Shown piece by piece: positions 8,388 to 16,234 of a DNA stretch of 64,000 bases. The translations under genes were made by a program, and so were the position numbers. How positions within the stretch are numbered: position 1 is the first letter of the stretch; every line of letters starts with the position of its first letter. The stretch comes from Streptomyces chartreusis NRRL 3882 (GTDB taxonomy: Bacteria; Actinomycetota; Actinomycetes; Streptomycetales; Streptomycetaceae). The notes below the pieces were generated by a model. The model did not search any database. It saw only the letters and a program-made list of their open reading frames with translations, and was not told the DNA's origin. Where the stretch lies: contig NZ_LT963352.1 in the NCBI RefSeq assembly GCF_900236475.1, forward strand, positions 7,466,001 through 7,530,000, in the 5' to 3' direction.

Positions 8388-8828
8388 ATGGAGGAGCTGG
8401 ACCGACAGATCGTGCAGCTGCTCGTCAAGGACGGGCGGATGAGCTACACCGACCTGGGCAAGGCCACGGGCCTGTCCACGTCGGCCGTGCACCAGCGGGT
8501 GCGCCGGCTGGAACAGCGTGGCGTCATCCGCGGCTATGCCGCGGTCGTCGACCCGGAGGCCGTCGGTCTGCCCATGACCGCGTTCATCTCGGTCAAGCCC
8601 TTCGACCCCAGTGCGCCCGACGACATCGCGGACCGCCTCGCGGACGTGCCCGAGATCGAGGCGTGCCACAGCGTCGCCGGCGACGAGAACTACATCCTCA
8701 AGGTGCGCGTCGCGACGCCGCACGAACTGGAGGAACTGCTGGCGCGAGTGCGCTCGTTGGCGGGCGTGTCCACACGGACGACGGTGGTGCTGTCGACGCC
8801 GTACGAGGCGCGGCCGCCGCGGATCTGA
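8388..8828 (+). CDS. Lrp/AsnC-family regulator, probably leaderless
   Basis: The protein has 146 residues from ATG 8388 (MEELDRQIVQLLVKDGRMSY). The winged helix-turn-helix is TDLGKATGLSTSAVHQRVRR. A C-terminal RAM/AsnC ligand domain of about 80 residues follows (ACHSVAGDENYILKVRV). No Shine-Dalgarno is present. TAGGTT ends 9 bases before the ATG, as expected for a -10 box of a leaderless message. The partner effector would be an amino acid. The downstream amidohydrolase gene is a possible target, but a hairpin separates them. Confidence 0.88.
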   Translation: MEELDRQIVQLLVKDGRMSYTDLGKATGLSTSAVHQRVRRLEQRGVIRGYAAVVDPEAVGLPMTAFISVKPFDPSAPDDIADRLADVPEIEACHSVAGDENYILKVRVATPHELEELLARVRSLAGVSTRTTVVLSTPYEARPPRI

Positions 8829-8856
8829 TCGCCGGGGCTCCCTTTTCGGCCGTTGT

Positions 8857-8890
8857 GCCTCACCCCTGTTCAGAGTGGTCGGGGTGAGGC
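8857..8890 (+). terminator. Terminator after the Lrp gene
   Basis: A perfect 10-bp inverted repeat (GCCTCACCCC / GGGGTGAGGC) with a 14-base loop lies between the Lrp gene and the amidohydrolase start at 8906. Confidence 0.55.
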
Positions 8891-8905
8891 GCGAGACTGG
8901 TCCTC

Positions 8906-10507
8906 ATGAGTGAGTCCAGTGCCCCGCCCAAGACCGTCCTGCTCCGTCGCGGAGAGGTTCACAGCCCCGCCGATCCGTTCGCGACCGCGATGGTCGTGGA
9001 GCGGGGGCAGGTCGCCTGGGTCGGTTCGGAGGGAGCCGCCGACGCCTTCGCGGACGGGGTCGACGAGGTGATCGACCTGGACGGTGCGCTGGTCACTCCG
9101 GCGTTCACCGACGCCCATGTGCACACCACCGCCACCGGCCTCGCGCTCACCGGCCTCGACCTGTCCGCCGCCCCCTCCCGCGAGGCCGCACTGGCCCTCG
9201 TACGGGACTTCGCCGCCGCCCGGCCGCACGACCGAGTGCTGCTCGGGCACGGCTGGGACACCGCCCGCTGGCCCGACGGCCGGCCCCCGACGCGTGCCGA
9301 ACTCGACGAGGCCACCGGCCACCGGCCCCTCTACCTCAGCCGGATCGACGTCCACTCGGCGGTGGTCACCACGGCCCTGCTCGACATGGTCCCCGGCGCC
9401 CCCCGCGAGGACGGGCCGCTCACCGCCGATGCCCACCACGCCGCCCGCGCCGCCGCGTTCGCGGCCGTGACGCCTCAGCAGCGGACCGACGCCCAGCGCG
9501 CCGCCCTCGCGCACGCCGTCTCGCTCGGCATCGGCACGATCCACGAGTGCGGCGGCCCGAAGATCTCCTCCGCCGACGACCTCACCGACCTGCTGCGCCT
9601 CGCCGCCGAGGAGCCCGGTCCGCGTGTCGTCGGCTACTGGGCCGAGGAGGACGTGGCCAAGGCCCGGGAACTGGGCGCGGCCGGCGCCGCGGGCGACCTG
9701 TTCGTCGACGGCTCCTTCGGCTCGCACACGGCCTGCGTGCACCAGCCGTACGCCGACGCCGACCACACGGGCCGGGCCTATCTGGACACCGCCACCGTCG
9801 CCGCCCACGTCGTGGCCTGTACCGAGGCGGGCCTCCAGGCCGGCTTCCACGCCATCGGCGACGCCGCGGTGGACTCGGTGGTCGAGGGGGTGCGGGCCGC
9901 CGCGGAGAAGCTCGGTCTCGCCCGCATCCGGGCCGCCCGCCACCGGATCGAGCACGCCGAGATGCTCACGCCCGAGACCGTCGCGGCCTTCGCCGAACTC
10001 GGTCTCACCGCCTCCGTCCAGCCCGCCTTCGACGCCCTGTGGGGTGGCGAGGACGGTATGTACGCCCAGCGGCTGGGGGTCGAGCGGGCCCGTACGCTGA
10101 ACCCCTACGCGGCGCTGCTGCGCGCCGGTGTGCCGCTCGCCTTCGGCTCCGACAGCCCGGTCACGCCCCTCGATCCGTGGGGCACCGTGCGAGCCGCCGC
10201 CTTCCACCGCACGCCGGAGCACCGCATCTCCGTGCGCGCCGCGTTCACGGCGCACACGCGCGGCGGCTGGCGGGCCGTCGGACGGGACGACGCGGGCGTC
10301 CTGGCGCCGGGCGCGCCCGCCGACTACGCGGTGTGGCGGACCGCCGAACTCGTGGTCCAGGCCCCGGACGACCGGGTCGCCCGCTGGTCGACCGATCCGC
10401 GCTCCGGCACCCCGGGACTGCCCGACCTGACCCCGGGCCGCGACCTGCCCGTCTGCCTGCGCACCGTGGTGGGCGGACACACGGTCTTCGTACGGCCGGG
10501 CGAGTGA
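8906..10507 (+). CDS. Amidohydrolase family protein (YtcJ-like)
   Basis: The protein has 533 residues from ATG 8906. The metal-binding entry motif is TDAHVHTTATG. Later blocks are FHAIGDAAVDS, ARHRIEHAEML and LAFGSDSPVTPLDP, as in amidohydrolase_3 (YtcJ-type) enzymes with a small N- and C-terminal beta domain around a TIM barrel. The family hydrolyses amide or related bonds in varied substrates, so the substrate is unknown. The protein lacks a signal peptide and is probably cytosolic. The Shine-Dalgarno is weak. Confidence 0.85.
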   Translation: MSESSAPPKTVLLRRGEVHSPADPFATAMVVERGQVAWVGSEGAADAFADGVDEVIDLDGALVTPAFTDAHVHTTATGLALTGLDLSAAPSREAALALVRDFAAARPHDRVLLGHGWDTARWPDGRPPTRAELDEATGHRPLYLSRIDVHSAVVTTALLDMVPGAPREDGPLTADAHHAARAAAFAAVTPQQRTDAQRAALAHAVSLGIGTIHECGGPKISSADDLTDLLRLAAEEPGPRVVGYWAEEDVAKARELGAAGAAGDLFVDGSFGSHTACVHQPYADADHTGRAYLDTATVAAHVVACTEAGLQAGFHAIGDAAVDSVVEGVRAAAEKLGLARIRAARHRIEHAEMLTPETVAAFAELGLTASVQPAFDALWGGEDGMYAQRLGVERARTLNPYAALLRAGVPLAFGSDSPVTPLDPWGTVRAAAFHRTPEHRISVRAAFTAHTRGGWRAVGRDDAGVLAPGAPADYAVWRTAELVVQAPDDRVARWSTDPRSGTPGLPDLTPGRDLPVCLRTVVGGHTVFVRPGE

Positions 10508-11041
10508 TCTACGGGGGTGGCGCGCACGCGATCGTGCGCCGCGCCCCTTGCGCGCGACCTGCGCATCCTCCGCACTGACCAGGGCTTTGTCATAAAACGC
10601 CCAGGTCAAACGGCTGTTGACAGGCGGCCGCAGGAGGCCGGTAGGTTCGGCCGAGTCCACCACCGGACGCCCGACCGGGGAACGTCCGCGCACTCGCCGC
10701 AGCGCCGCCGGGTCAGGGACGGTGTGCCGCACCGGGGCACCGCCACTGGGAGCCAGGCTCAGGCCGGCGCGGCGCCGAGGCAGCGTTCCGGCCGGTCGGG
10801 GAGGTGCGACCCCGGGTGGGGCCCGGTGCTCAGTAGACAACGGCTTTCGGTCGATCCGCAGCCAGCGGGTCCCAGGTCGGCCCGAAGGGCGCCGGGCCCC
10901 CATCCGCCGTACGCTCGCGCCCGAAGGCGCATTCTTACCCGCGTCTTGCGGATTCGACACCACCATTCGAACGTCCTGTCACGTCATCGCAGGCCGGGCG
11001 CACTATGGTGGACCCCTGCGTACGGACATGAAGGGGCATCA
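10508..11041 (+). other. 534-bp gap upstream of ppm1 with a strong promoter but no ORF
   Basis: No reading frame here resembles a gene. It holds the promoter at 10617-10647 and several GC-rich partial inverted repeats between about 10720 and 10830. It could be a long 5' leader of ppm1 or encode a small RNA. Confidence 0.45.
10617..10647 (+). promoter_or_regulatory. HrdB-type promoter
   Basis: TTGACA (10617-10622), then 19 bases, then TAGGTT (10642-10647): a perfect -35 and a good -10 for the principal sigma factor. Transcription would start about 10654, nearly 390 bases before the ppm1 start. Confidence 0.6.
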
Positions 11042-11845
11042 GTGAACGACGGCGACGGGACCCTCGTGGCGGGAGCCCAGGGGAGGAAGTTCGGCCCGCT
11101 CGGCACGGCCTTGGTGATCATCCCGACCTACAACGAGGCGGAGAACATCAAGAGCATCGTCGGCCGGGTGCGCGAAGCCGTCCCCGAGGCGCACGTACTC
11201 GTGGCCGACGACAACAGCCCGGACGGCACGGGCAAGCTGGCCGACGAGCTGACCGTCGACGACGACCACGTCCATGTGCTGCACCGCAAGGGCAAGGAGG
11301 GGCTGGGCGCCGCCTACCTCGCGGGCTTCCGCTGGGGCCTGGAGCGCGACTACGGCGTGCTGGTCGAGATGGACGCCGACGGCTCCCACCAGCCCGAGGA
11401 GCTGCCCCGTCTGCTCACCGCCCTGAAGAGCGCCGACCTGGTGCTCGGCTCGCGCTGGGTGCCCGGCGGCCGAGTGGTGAACTGGCCGAAGTCCCGAGAG
11501 GTGATCTCCAGGGGCGGCAGCCTCTACTCCCGGCTGGCGCTCGACCTGCCCCTGCGCGACATCACCGGCGGCTACCGTGCCTTCCGGCGCGAGACCCTGG
11601 AGGGCCTCGGCCTGGACCAGGTCGCCTCCCAGGGCTACTGCTTCCAGGTCGACCTCGCCCGCCGCGCGGTCAAGGCCGGGTACCACGTCGTGGAGGTGCC
11701 CATCACCTTCGTCGAGCGTGAGCTCGGCGACTCCAAGATGAGCCGCGACATCCTCGTCGAGGCGCTGTGGCGGGTCACGGCGTGGGGTGTGGGGGAGCGG
11801 GTCGGCAAGGTCACGGGCCGCGGCGGCAAGCCGTCGAAGCCGTAG
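11042..11845 (+). CDS. ppm1: Polyprenol monophosphomannose synthase
   Basis: The protein has 267 residues from GTG 11042, with AAGGGG upstream. It is a GT2 glycosyltransferase: ALVIIPTYNEAENI at the N-terminus, VADDNSPDGTG, the metal-binding VEMDADGSHQPEEL, and ITGGYRAFRRETLEGL. The length and blocks fit Ppm1/DPM synthase, which transfers mannose from GDP-mannose to polyprenol phosphate on the cytosolic face of the membrane. There are no membrane spans, so this is the single-domain form, without the fused Lnt domain found in M. tuberculosis. In Streptomyces this enzyme feeds protein O-mannosylation. The fxsA gene follows 90 bases later. Confidence 0.92.
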   Translation: MNDGDGTLVAGAQGRKFGPLGTALVIIPTYNEAENIKSIVGRVREAVPEAHVLVADDNSPDGTGKLADELTVDDDHVHVLHRKGKEGLGAAYLAGFRWGLERDYGVLVEMDADGSHQPEELPRLLTALKSADLVLGSRWVPGGRVVNWPKSREVISRGGSLYSRLALDLPLRDITGGYRAFRRETLEGLGLDQVASQGYCFQVDLARRAVKAGYHVVEVPITFVERELGDSKMSRDILVEALWRVTAWGVGERVGKVTGRGGKPSKP

Positions 11846-11935
11846 CCGGCCCGTCTCATCCCTCGCCGGCCGCTCACAGAAACACCTGATCGGGGCCTTA
11901 TCCCGCGCTGAGCCGGGCCCAGGCACACTGGAGAC

Positions 11936-12511
11936 ATGACGACTGGCGCTCAGACCCCCGCTAATCCCGCCCGGCCCCGGCGCTCACGGCTGCGTACGTT
12001 CCTGCCGTTGGGGCTCGCCGCATGGCTCGTCCTGGAGATCTGGCTGCTCACGGTGGTCGCGGGGGCGTCGAGCGGGCTGGTGGTGTTCCTCGTCCTGGTG
12101 GCGGGCTTCATCCTCGGCTCGGTCGTCATCAAGCGGGCCGGCAGGCGGGCCTTCCGCAACCTCTCCGAGACGCTGCAACGGCAGCAGAGCGGCGTGATGC
12201 CCGCGGCGGCCCGGCCGAACAGCGAGGGCAACGGCCTGATGATGCTGGGCGGGCTGCTGCTGATGATCCCCGGTCTGGTGTCGGACGCGGCGGGCCTGCT
12301 CCTGCTGCTGCCTCCGGTCCAGAAGGCGGTGAGCCGCACCGCGGAGCGCACCTTCGAGCGCAAGCTCCGCGAGGCCGGCCCGGGCACCCTGGGCGGCGCC
12401 TTCCAGCAGGCCCGTATGCACCGCCCCGACGGCAAGGTCGTCCAGGGCGAGGTCATCCGTGACGACCGGGGCGACGCGCCGCAGGGACCGCGCCCCCCGC
12501 TGACGCACTGA
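11936..12511 (+). CDS. fxsA: FxsA-family membrane protein
   Basis: The protein has 191 residues from ATG 11936. Two hydrophobic helices lie near residues 25-60 (LGLAAWLVLEIWLLTVVAGA, then LVVFLVLVAGFILGSVVIKR). A third region NGLMMLGGLLLMIPGLVSDA is the hallmark of FxsA, followed by a basic cytosolic tail. Overexpression of E. coli FxsA is known to relieve F-plasmid exclusion of phage T7. The role in Streptomyces is unknown. The gene is followed by a terminator shared with rbpA. Confidence 0.88.
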   Translation: MTTGAQTPANPARPRRSRLRTFLPLGLAAWLVLEIWLLTVVAGASSGLVVFLVLVAGFILGSVVIKRAGRRAFRNLSETLQRQQSGVMPAAARPNSEGNGLMMLGGLLLMIPGLVSDAAGLLLLLPPVQKAVSRTAERTFERKLREAGPGTLGGAFQQARMHRPDGKVVQGEVIRDDRGDAPQGPRPPLTH

Positions 12512-12603
12512 GCGCCCCGGCGTCCGGGCGCCGGCGGCGATGCCGGCCCCGGGCCCCCAAGGCGGGAGCCAGCGGCCGTAGCCGCAGGAGCGCATGACAA
12601 AAA

Positions 12604-12638
12604 CCGCGAGCGCCGTACTTCACGTACGGCGCCCGCGG
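12604..12638. terminator. Bidirectional terminator between fxsA and rbpA
   Basis: Stem CCGCG-A-GCGCCGTAC pairs with GTACGGCGC-C-CGCGG around a TTCAC loop: 14 pairs with one mismatch. It lies between two convergent genes. Confidence 0.7.
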
Positions 12639-12681
12639 CGGTCTTGACGCGCTGTAACTTTCGGCCAGGCCCCGGAGGGAC

Positions 12682-13056
12682 TTACGCCGACTTGCGGCTG
12701 TCTCGGGGATGAATCGCGATGTTCATCGCCCCGGAGCGCAGAACCGCCAGGCGCTCCTCGAGGACCTCTTCGAGTTCCTCACGGGTGCGCCGCTCCATCA
12801 GCATGTCCCAATGCGTACGCGCGGGCTTGGCCTTCTTCTCTTCCGGGCCATCGCCGTCCACGAGGAGTGCCTGGGCCCCGCAGACCTTGCACTCCCACTC
12901 CGGCGGGATCTCCGCCTCGACCGAGAAGGGCATCTCAAACCGGTGCCCCTTCTCGCATGCGTACTCCACGGCCTGGCGCGGGGCCAGGTCGATGCCGCGG
13001 TCCGTCTCGTAGCTGGTCACCACGAGGCGCGTGCCGCGAAGAGCTCGCTCACTCAT
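12682..13056 (-). CDS. rbpA: RNA polymerase-binding protein RbpA
   Basis: A 124-residue protein that matches RbpA over its whole length: MSERALRGTRLVVTSYETDR, then a zinc-ribbon-like core (YACEKGHRFEMPF and WECKVCG) and the basic/acidic C-terminal sigma-interacting region (THWDMLMERRTREELEEVLE). RbpA binds RNA polymerase and group 1/2 sigma factors such as HrdB and stabilises open complexes. It is found only in actinobacteria. Start ATG 13056. A SigR-type promoter lies about 60 bases upstream. Confidence 0.97.
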   Translation of the reverse strand: MSERALRGTRLVVTSYETDRGIDLAPRQAVEYACEKGHRFEMPFSVEAEIPPEWECKVCGAQALLVDGDGPEEKKAKPARTHWDMLMERRTREELEEVLEERLAVLRSGAMNIAIHPRDSRKSA

Positions 13057-13117
13057 GAATCGTGCCTCCCGGGCTTGTCGCCCACAGGACAGGTGTCGCT
13101 GTCGTCGTCATCCGGTC

Positions 13118-13143
13118 AACGTCCGGTCGGCGGTAAAGATTCC
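13118..13143 (-). promoter_or_regulatory. SigR-type promoter of rbpA
   Basis: Read on the minus strand: GGAAT, exactly 18 bases, then GTT, the consensus of the thiol-oxidative-stress sigma factor SigR. rbpA is a known SigR target in S. coelicolor. Two GGAACGGGA-like repeats precede the -35 element. Confidence 0.85.
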
Positions 13144-13218
13144 CGTTCCGAGTCCCGTTCCGGGTCATGCGTCGCCGTCGTAGCCGCCCTTGTTGTACCC
13201 ACCAGCGCCCGGTTTGTC

Positions 13219-13236
13219 ACATCTGCTAGCAGATGT
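13219..13236. repeat. Perfect 18-bp palindrome upstream of rbpA
   Basis: ACATCTGCTAGCAGATGT is its own reverse complement. One mismatch outward, two further flanking bases on each side also pair. It has no loop, so it looks like a protein-binding site rather than a terminator. It lies about 75 bases upstream of the SigR -35 box and about 85 bases beyond the stop of the upstream minus-strand transporter gene. Confidence 0.6.
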
Positions 13237-13322
13237 AACCCAGCGTTTCGGCATCTTTGACGCGCAGTAACGGTACGCCTGGCAGGCCAAACGCGTACAC
13301 TACAGCCCTTTCACGCCGAGTG

Positions 13323-14669
13323 CTAAATCCTGTCAGGAACCGGATTCCCCGCTTCTTCGATCGCACGCCGCACCGGAACCCGCGCGAGCAGGGCGAACCC
13401 GATGACGAAGAAGCCCACGAGCGAGATGATCGCGTCCCGGTAGCTCCCGGTCAGCTGATACGTGAGCCCGAACAGCAGCGGCCCGAGCCAGCTCATTCCG
13501 CGGTCGCTCATCTCGTACGCGGAGAAGTATTCGGCCTCCCTGCCGGACGGGACGAGATGGGAGAACAAGGACCTGGACAGCGCCTGGCTGCCGCCGAGGA
13601 CCAGACCGATGCCGGCGGCCAGGACGAAGAACCACACCGGCGCCCCGGCCGGCAGGAAGAACCCGGCGGCCAGTGTCACCGTCCACGCCACCAGCGAGCC
13701 CAGGATCGTGCGCTTGGCCCCGTAGGTCCGGGCCAGCCGGCCCATCGTCAGCGCGCCCGCCACCGCCAGGACCTGCACGAGCAGGACTGCGCCGATCAGG
13801 GTGGACTGCCCGAGGCCGAGTTCCTCGGAGCCGTAGACGGAGGCCTGGGAGATCACCGTCTGGATGCCGTCGTTGTAGACGAGGTACGCGAGCAGGAAGG
13901 CGAGCGTCAGCGGGTGGCGGCGCATGTCGCGGACGGTCGCCGCGAGCTGCCGGAACCCGGGAAGCGCCGCCTCCCGCGCGCCGGACCTGCGATCACGGAG
14001 CCGTGTCAGCGGGATGAGGGCGAACGCGCCCCACCACAGGCCCGCCGATGCCAGGCAGATGCGGACCGCCGTGCTCTCGGAGACACCGAAGCTGTCGTGC
14101 CCGGTGTAGAGGACCAGGTTGGCGACGAGGACCAGCGAGCCCGCCGCGTAGCCGAAGGCCCAGCCTCGGGAGGAGACCGCGTCCCGCTGCTCGGGCGGGG
14201 CGATCTGCGGCAGGTAGGAGTTGTAGAGCATCATCGCCACGGACTGCGCGGCGTTCGCGACGATCAGCAGCGCCCCGCCGAGCAGGTAGCGGTCGCCGTC
14301 CAGGAAGAACATGGCCGTCGTGGCCGTGGCTCCCAGGTAGGCGGCGGCCGCGAGGAGGGGCTTCTTGCGGCCGGTGCGGTCGGCGGCGGCGCCCACCAGG
14401 GGCATCGCCAGCACGGCCACGATCACCGACAGGGACACCGAGTACGCGAAGAAGGACCCGGCGCGCACCGGGATCCCGAGGGGGTGGACGTACCCGTCGG
14501 CGTCGGCCGCCGACTCGGCGACCGACGTCAGATAGGGGCCCAGGAACACGGTGAGCACGCTCGTCGAGTAGACGGAGCAGGCCCAGTCGTAGAAGTACCA
14601 GCCGCGCTGCTCGCGCCGCAGCCCCGCAGCCCCGTCGGCCGCCTCCGGACGCGCGGTGTCGGTGCCCAC
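13323..14669 (-). CDS. MFS transporter, UMF1/Atg22-like
   Basis: The protein has 448 residues from GTG 14669, with CGAGGA upstream. About 12 hydrophobic segments span the protein. The opening RGWYFYDWACSVYSTSVLTV is characteristic of the UMF1/Atg22-like branch of the major facilitator superfamily, whose yeast member exports amino acids from vacuoles. MPLVGAAADRTGRKKPLLA is the loop 2-3 MFS motif. The substrate is unknown. The downstream neighbour on the same strand is rbpA, which has its own promoter. Confidence 0.85.
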   Translation of the reverse strand: MGTDTARPEAADGAAGLRREQRGWYFYDWACSVYSTSVLTVFLGPYLTSVAESAADADGYVHPLGIPVRAGSFFAYSVSLSVIVAVLAMPLVGAAADRTGRKKPLLAAAAYLGATATTAMFFLDGDRYLLGGALLIVANAAQSVAMMLYNSYLPQIAPPEQRDAVSSRGWAFGYAAGSLVLVANLVLYTGHDSFGVSESTAVRICLASAGLWWGAFALIPLTRLRDRRSGAREAALPGFRQLAATVRDMRRHPLTLAFLLAYLVYNDGIQTVISQASVYGSEELGLGQSTLIGAVLLVQVLAVAGALTMGRLARTYGAKRTILGSLVAWTVTLAAGFFLPAGAPVWFFVLAAGIGLVLGGSQALSRSLFSHLVPSGREAEYFSAYEMSDRGMSWLGPLLFGLTYQLTGSYRDAIISLVGFFVIGFALLARVPVRRAIEEAGNPVPDRI

Positions 14670-14717
14670 CCGTGTCCTCGCTTCCCCGTGAACGCGCAGG
14701 GGCGACCGGCCGGGGTG

Positions 14718-15485
14718 TCAGACCCAGACGCCGCGGTCCTCCATGACCTTGCGCAACGTGTCGATGTGATCGGTCATGATGCCATCCACGCCGAGGTCCA
14801 GAAGCCGGTGCATGCTCTCCGGGTCGTTGACGGTCCACACGTGCACCTGGAGCCCGCGCGCGTGGGCGGCGTGCAGGAAGCGGTGGTCCACGACCTGGAT
14901 GCCGGACTGGATCTCGGGCACCTGGGCGGCGACCGCCGAGCGGCGCACCGCCGCCGGCAGCCCCCAGGAGCGCAGCCGCAGATTGAGCACTCCCCGGGTG
15001 CCGTACGAGGTGGCCAGGCGCGGGCCGGCCAGCCGCTGGGCACGCACCACGCGGGCCTCGGAGAACGAGCCGAGGCAGATCCGGTCCCAGGAGTGCGTCC
15101 GGCCGACCAGGTCGAGGAAGGGCAGCAGGGCGGCCTCCGCCTTGACGTCGACGTTCCAGCGCACGTCCGGGAAGGTCTCCAGCAGTTCCTCGAAGAGCGG
15201 CACCGGTTCCTCCCCGGCCACGCGCGCGTGGCGCACCTCCTGCCAGGGCAGGTCGGCGATCCGGCCCGCGCCGTTCGTCACCCGGTCCAGGGTCGCGTCG
15301 TGGAAGGCGACGAGCTTGCCGTCCCGGGTGGCGTGGACGTCGGTCTCGATGTAGCGGTAGCCCGCCTCGACGGCACACCGGAACTGCCGCACGGTGTTCT
15401 CCAGGCCGTCCGCGGCCCCGCCCCGGTGGGCGAAGGCGATCGGGCCGGGATGGTCGAGGTAGGGATGGCGTATCCGCGAGGTCAC
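14718..15485 (-). CDS. Glycerophosphodiester phosphodiesterase
   Basis: The protein has 255 residues from GTG 15485. AFAHRGGAADGLENT contains the His-Arg-Gly catalytic entry. YIETDVHATRDGKLVAFHD contains the E-x-D metal site and second histidine, and VDVKAEAALLPFLD and HVWTVNDPESMHRLLDLGVDGIMTD are the remaining GDPD blocks. It would release sn-glycerol 3-phosphate and an alcohol from glycerophosphodiesters. There is no signal peptide, so it is cytosolic. Its GTG overlaps the stop of the upstream yczE-like gene by 4 bases (GTGA), suggesting translational coupling. Confidence 0.9.
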   Translation of the reverse strand: MTSRIRHPYLDHPGPIAFAHRGGAADGLENTVRQFRCAVEAGYRYIETDVHATRDGKLVAFHDATLDRVTNGAGRIADLPWQEVRHARVAGEEPVPLFEELLETFPDVRWNVDVKAEAALLPFLDLVGRTHSWDRICLGSFSEARVVRAQRLAGPRLATSYGTRGVLNLRLRSWGLPAAVRRSAVAAQVPEIQSGIQVVDHRFLHAAHARGLQVHVWTVNDPESMHRLLDLGVDGIMTDHIDTLRKVMEDRGVWV

Positions 15486-16135
15486 GGACGCAGTATCGCT
15501 CCTCGGGGTTGCCCCGTGGCAACGACCGCGCTGCCGCCGGATGCCGCGGGGACGGCGAACACGCGCAGGAACAGCTGGGCGAGCGGGCCGATCGCCACCG
15601 CGTACAGGAGGGTGCCGATCCCGACGGTGCCGCCCAGTGCGAAGCCGGTCGCCACGACCGTGAGCTCGATGCCCGTGCGCACCAGGCGGATCGAGACGCC
15701 CGTGAGCTGGTGGAGCCCCGTCATCAGACCGTCGCGCGGGCCCGGCCCGAAGCGGGCCGCGATGTACAGGCCGGTCGCCGCGCCGTTCAGGACGATCCCC
15801 GCCACCATCAGGCTCACGCGGGGCACCCAGCCGTGGGCGTCGGGCACCAGGGCCAGCGTCGCGTCCATCGCCATGCCGATGACCAGCACGTTGGAGATCG
15901 TGCCCAGGCCCGGCCGCTGGCGCAGTGGGATCCACGCGAGCAGCACCGCGGCGCCCACGATGGTCAGCACGACGCCGATCGACAGACCGGTCCGCTCGGC
16001 GAGCCCCTGGTGCAGCACGTTCCACGGCTCCAGCCCGAGCCCCGACCGGACGAGGAGCGCCGAACTCGCTCCGTACAGCGCGAGACCGACGTAAAGCTGC
16101 GTCAGTCGCCGAGCGAGCCGCCGCTGCGTGGACAT
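15482..16135 (-). CDS. YczE-like integral membrane protein
   Basis: The protein has 217 residues from ATG 16135 with about five or six membrane helices. YVGLALYGASSALLVRSGLG near the N-terminus and FGPGPRDGLMTGL in the middle are typical of the YczE/YyaS/YitT membrane family. The function of the family is poorly known. It lies divergent to a MocR regulator, a pairing seen repeatedly in bacteria (ycxD-yczE in Bacillus), so the regulator probably controls it. The GDPD gene overlaps its 3' end. Confidence 0.85.
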   Translation of the reverse strand: MSTQRRLARRLTQLYVGLALYGASSALLVRSGLGLEPWNVLHQGLAERTGLSIGVVLTIVGAAVLLAWIPLRQRPGLGTISNVLVIGMAMDATLALVPDAHGWVPRVSLMVAGIVLNGAATGLYIAARFGPGPRDGLMTGLHQLTGVSIRLVRTGIELTVVATGFALGGTVGIGTLLYAVAIGPLAQLFLRVFAVPAASGGSAVVATGQPRGAILRP

Positions 16136-16156
16136 GATGTGCCCCCCTGTTGGTTA

Positions 16157-16230
16157 GTGGACTGATGCATGACACCCTGTGGCTTGGATCGAGAGGCCAT
16201 CCATGGCCAATCCGGGGAAGGTGGACTGAT
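16157..16230. promoter_or_regulatory. Direct repeat GTGGACTGAT, probable MocR operator
   Basis: GTGGACTGAT occurs at 16157-16166 and 16221-16230, 64 bp between copies, in the short divergent region between the yczE-like gene and the MocR gene. MocR proteins bind direct repeats, and the known PdxR and TauR sites contain a similar TGGACT core. A GGCCATCCATGGCC near-palindrome lies between the copies. Confidence 0.55.
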
Positions 16231-16234
16231 TCTC

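Noticed and set aside
11028..11045. Five-codon ORF overlapping the ppm1 start
   Set aside because: Too short to judge and lacks its own ribosome binding site. It is likely chance.
13257..16094. 945-codon open frame on the plus strand
   Set aside because: It runs antisense to three well-supported genes (MFS transporter, GDPD, YczE), has His/Gln/Arg-rich composition typical of a shadow frame, and shows no domain.
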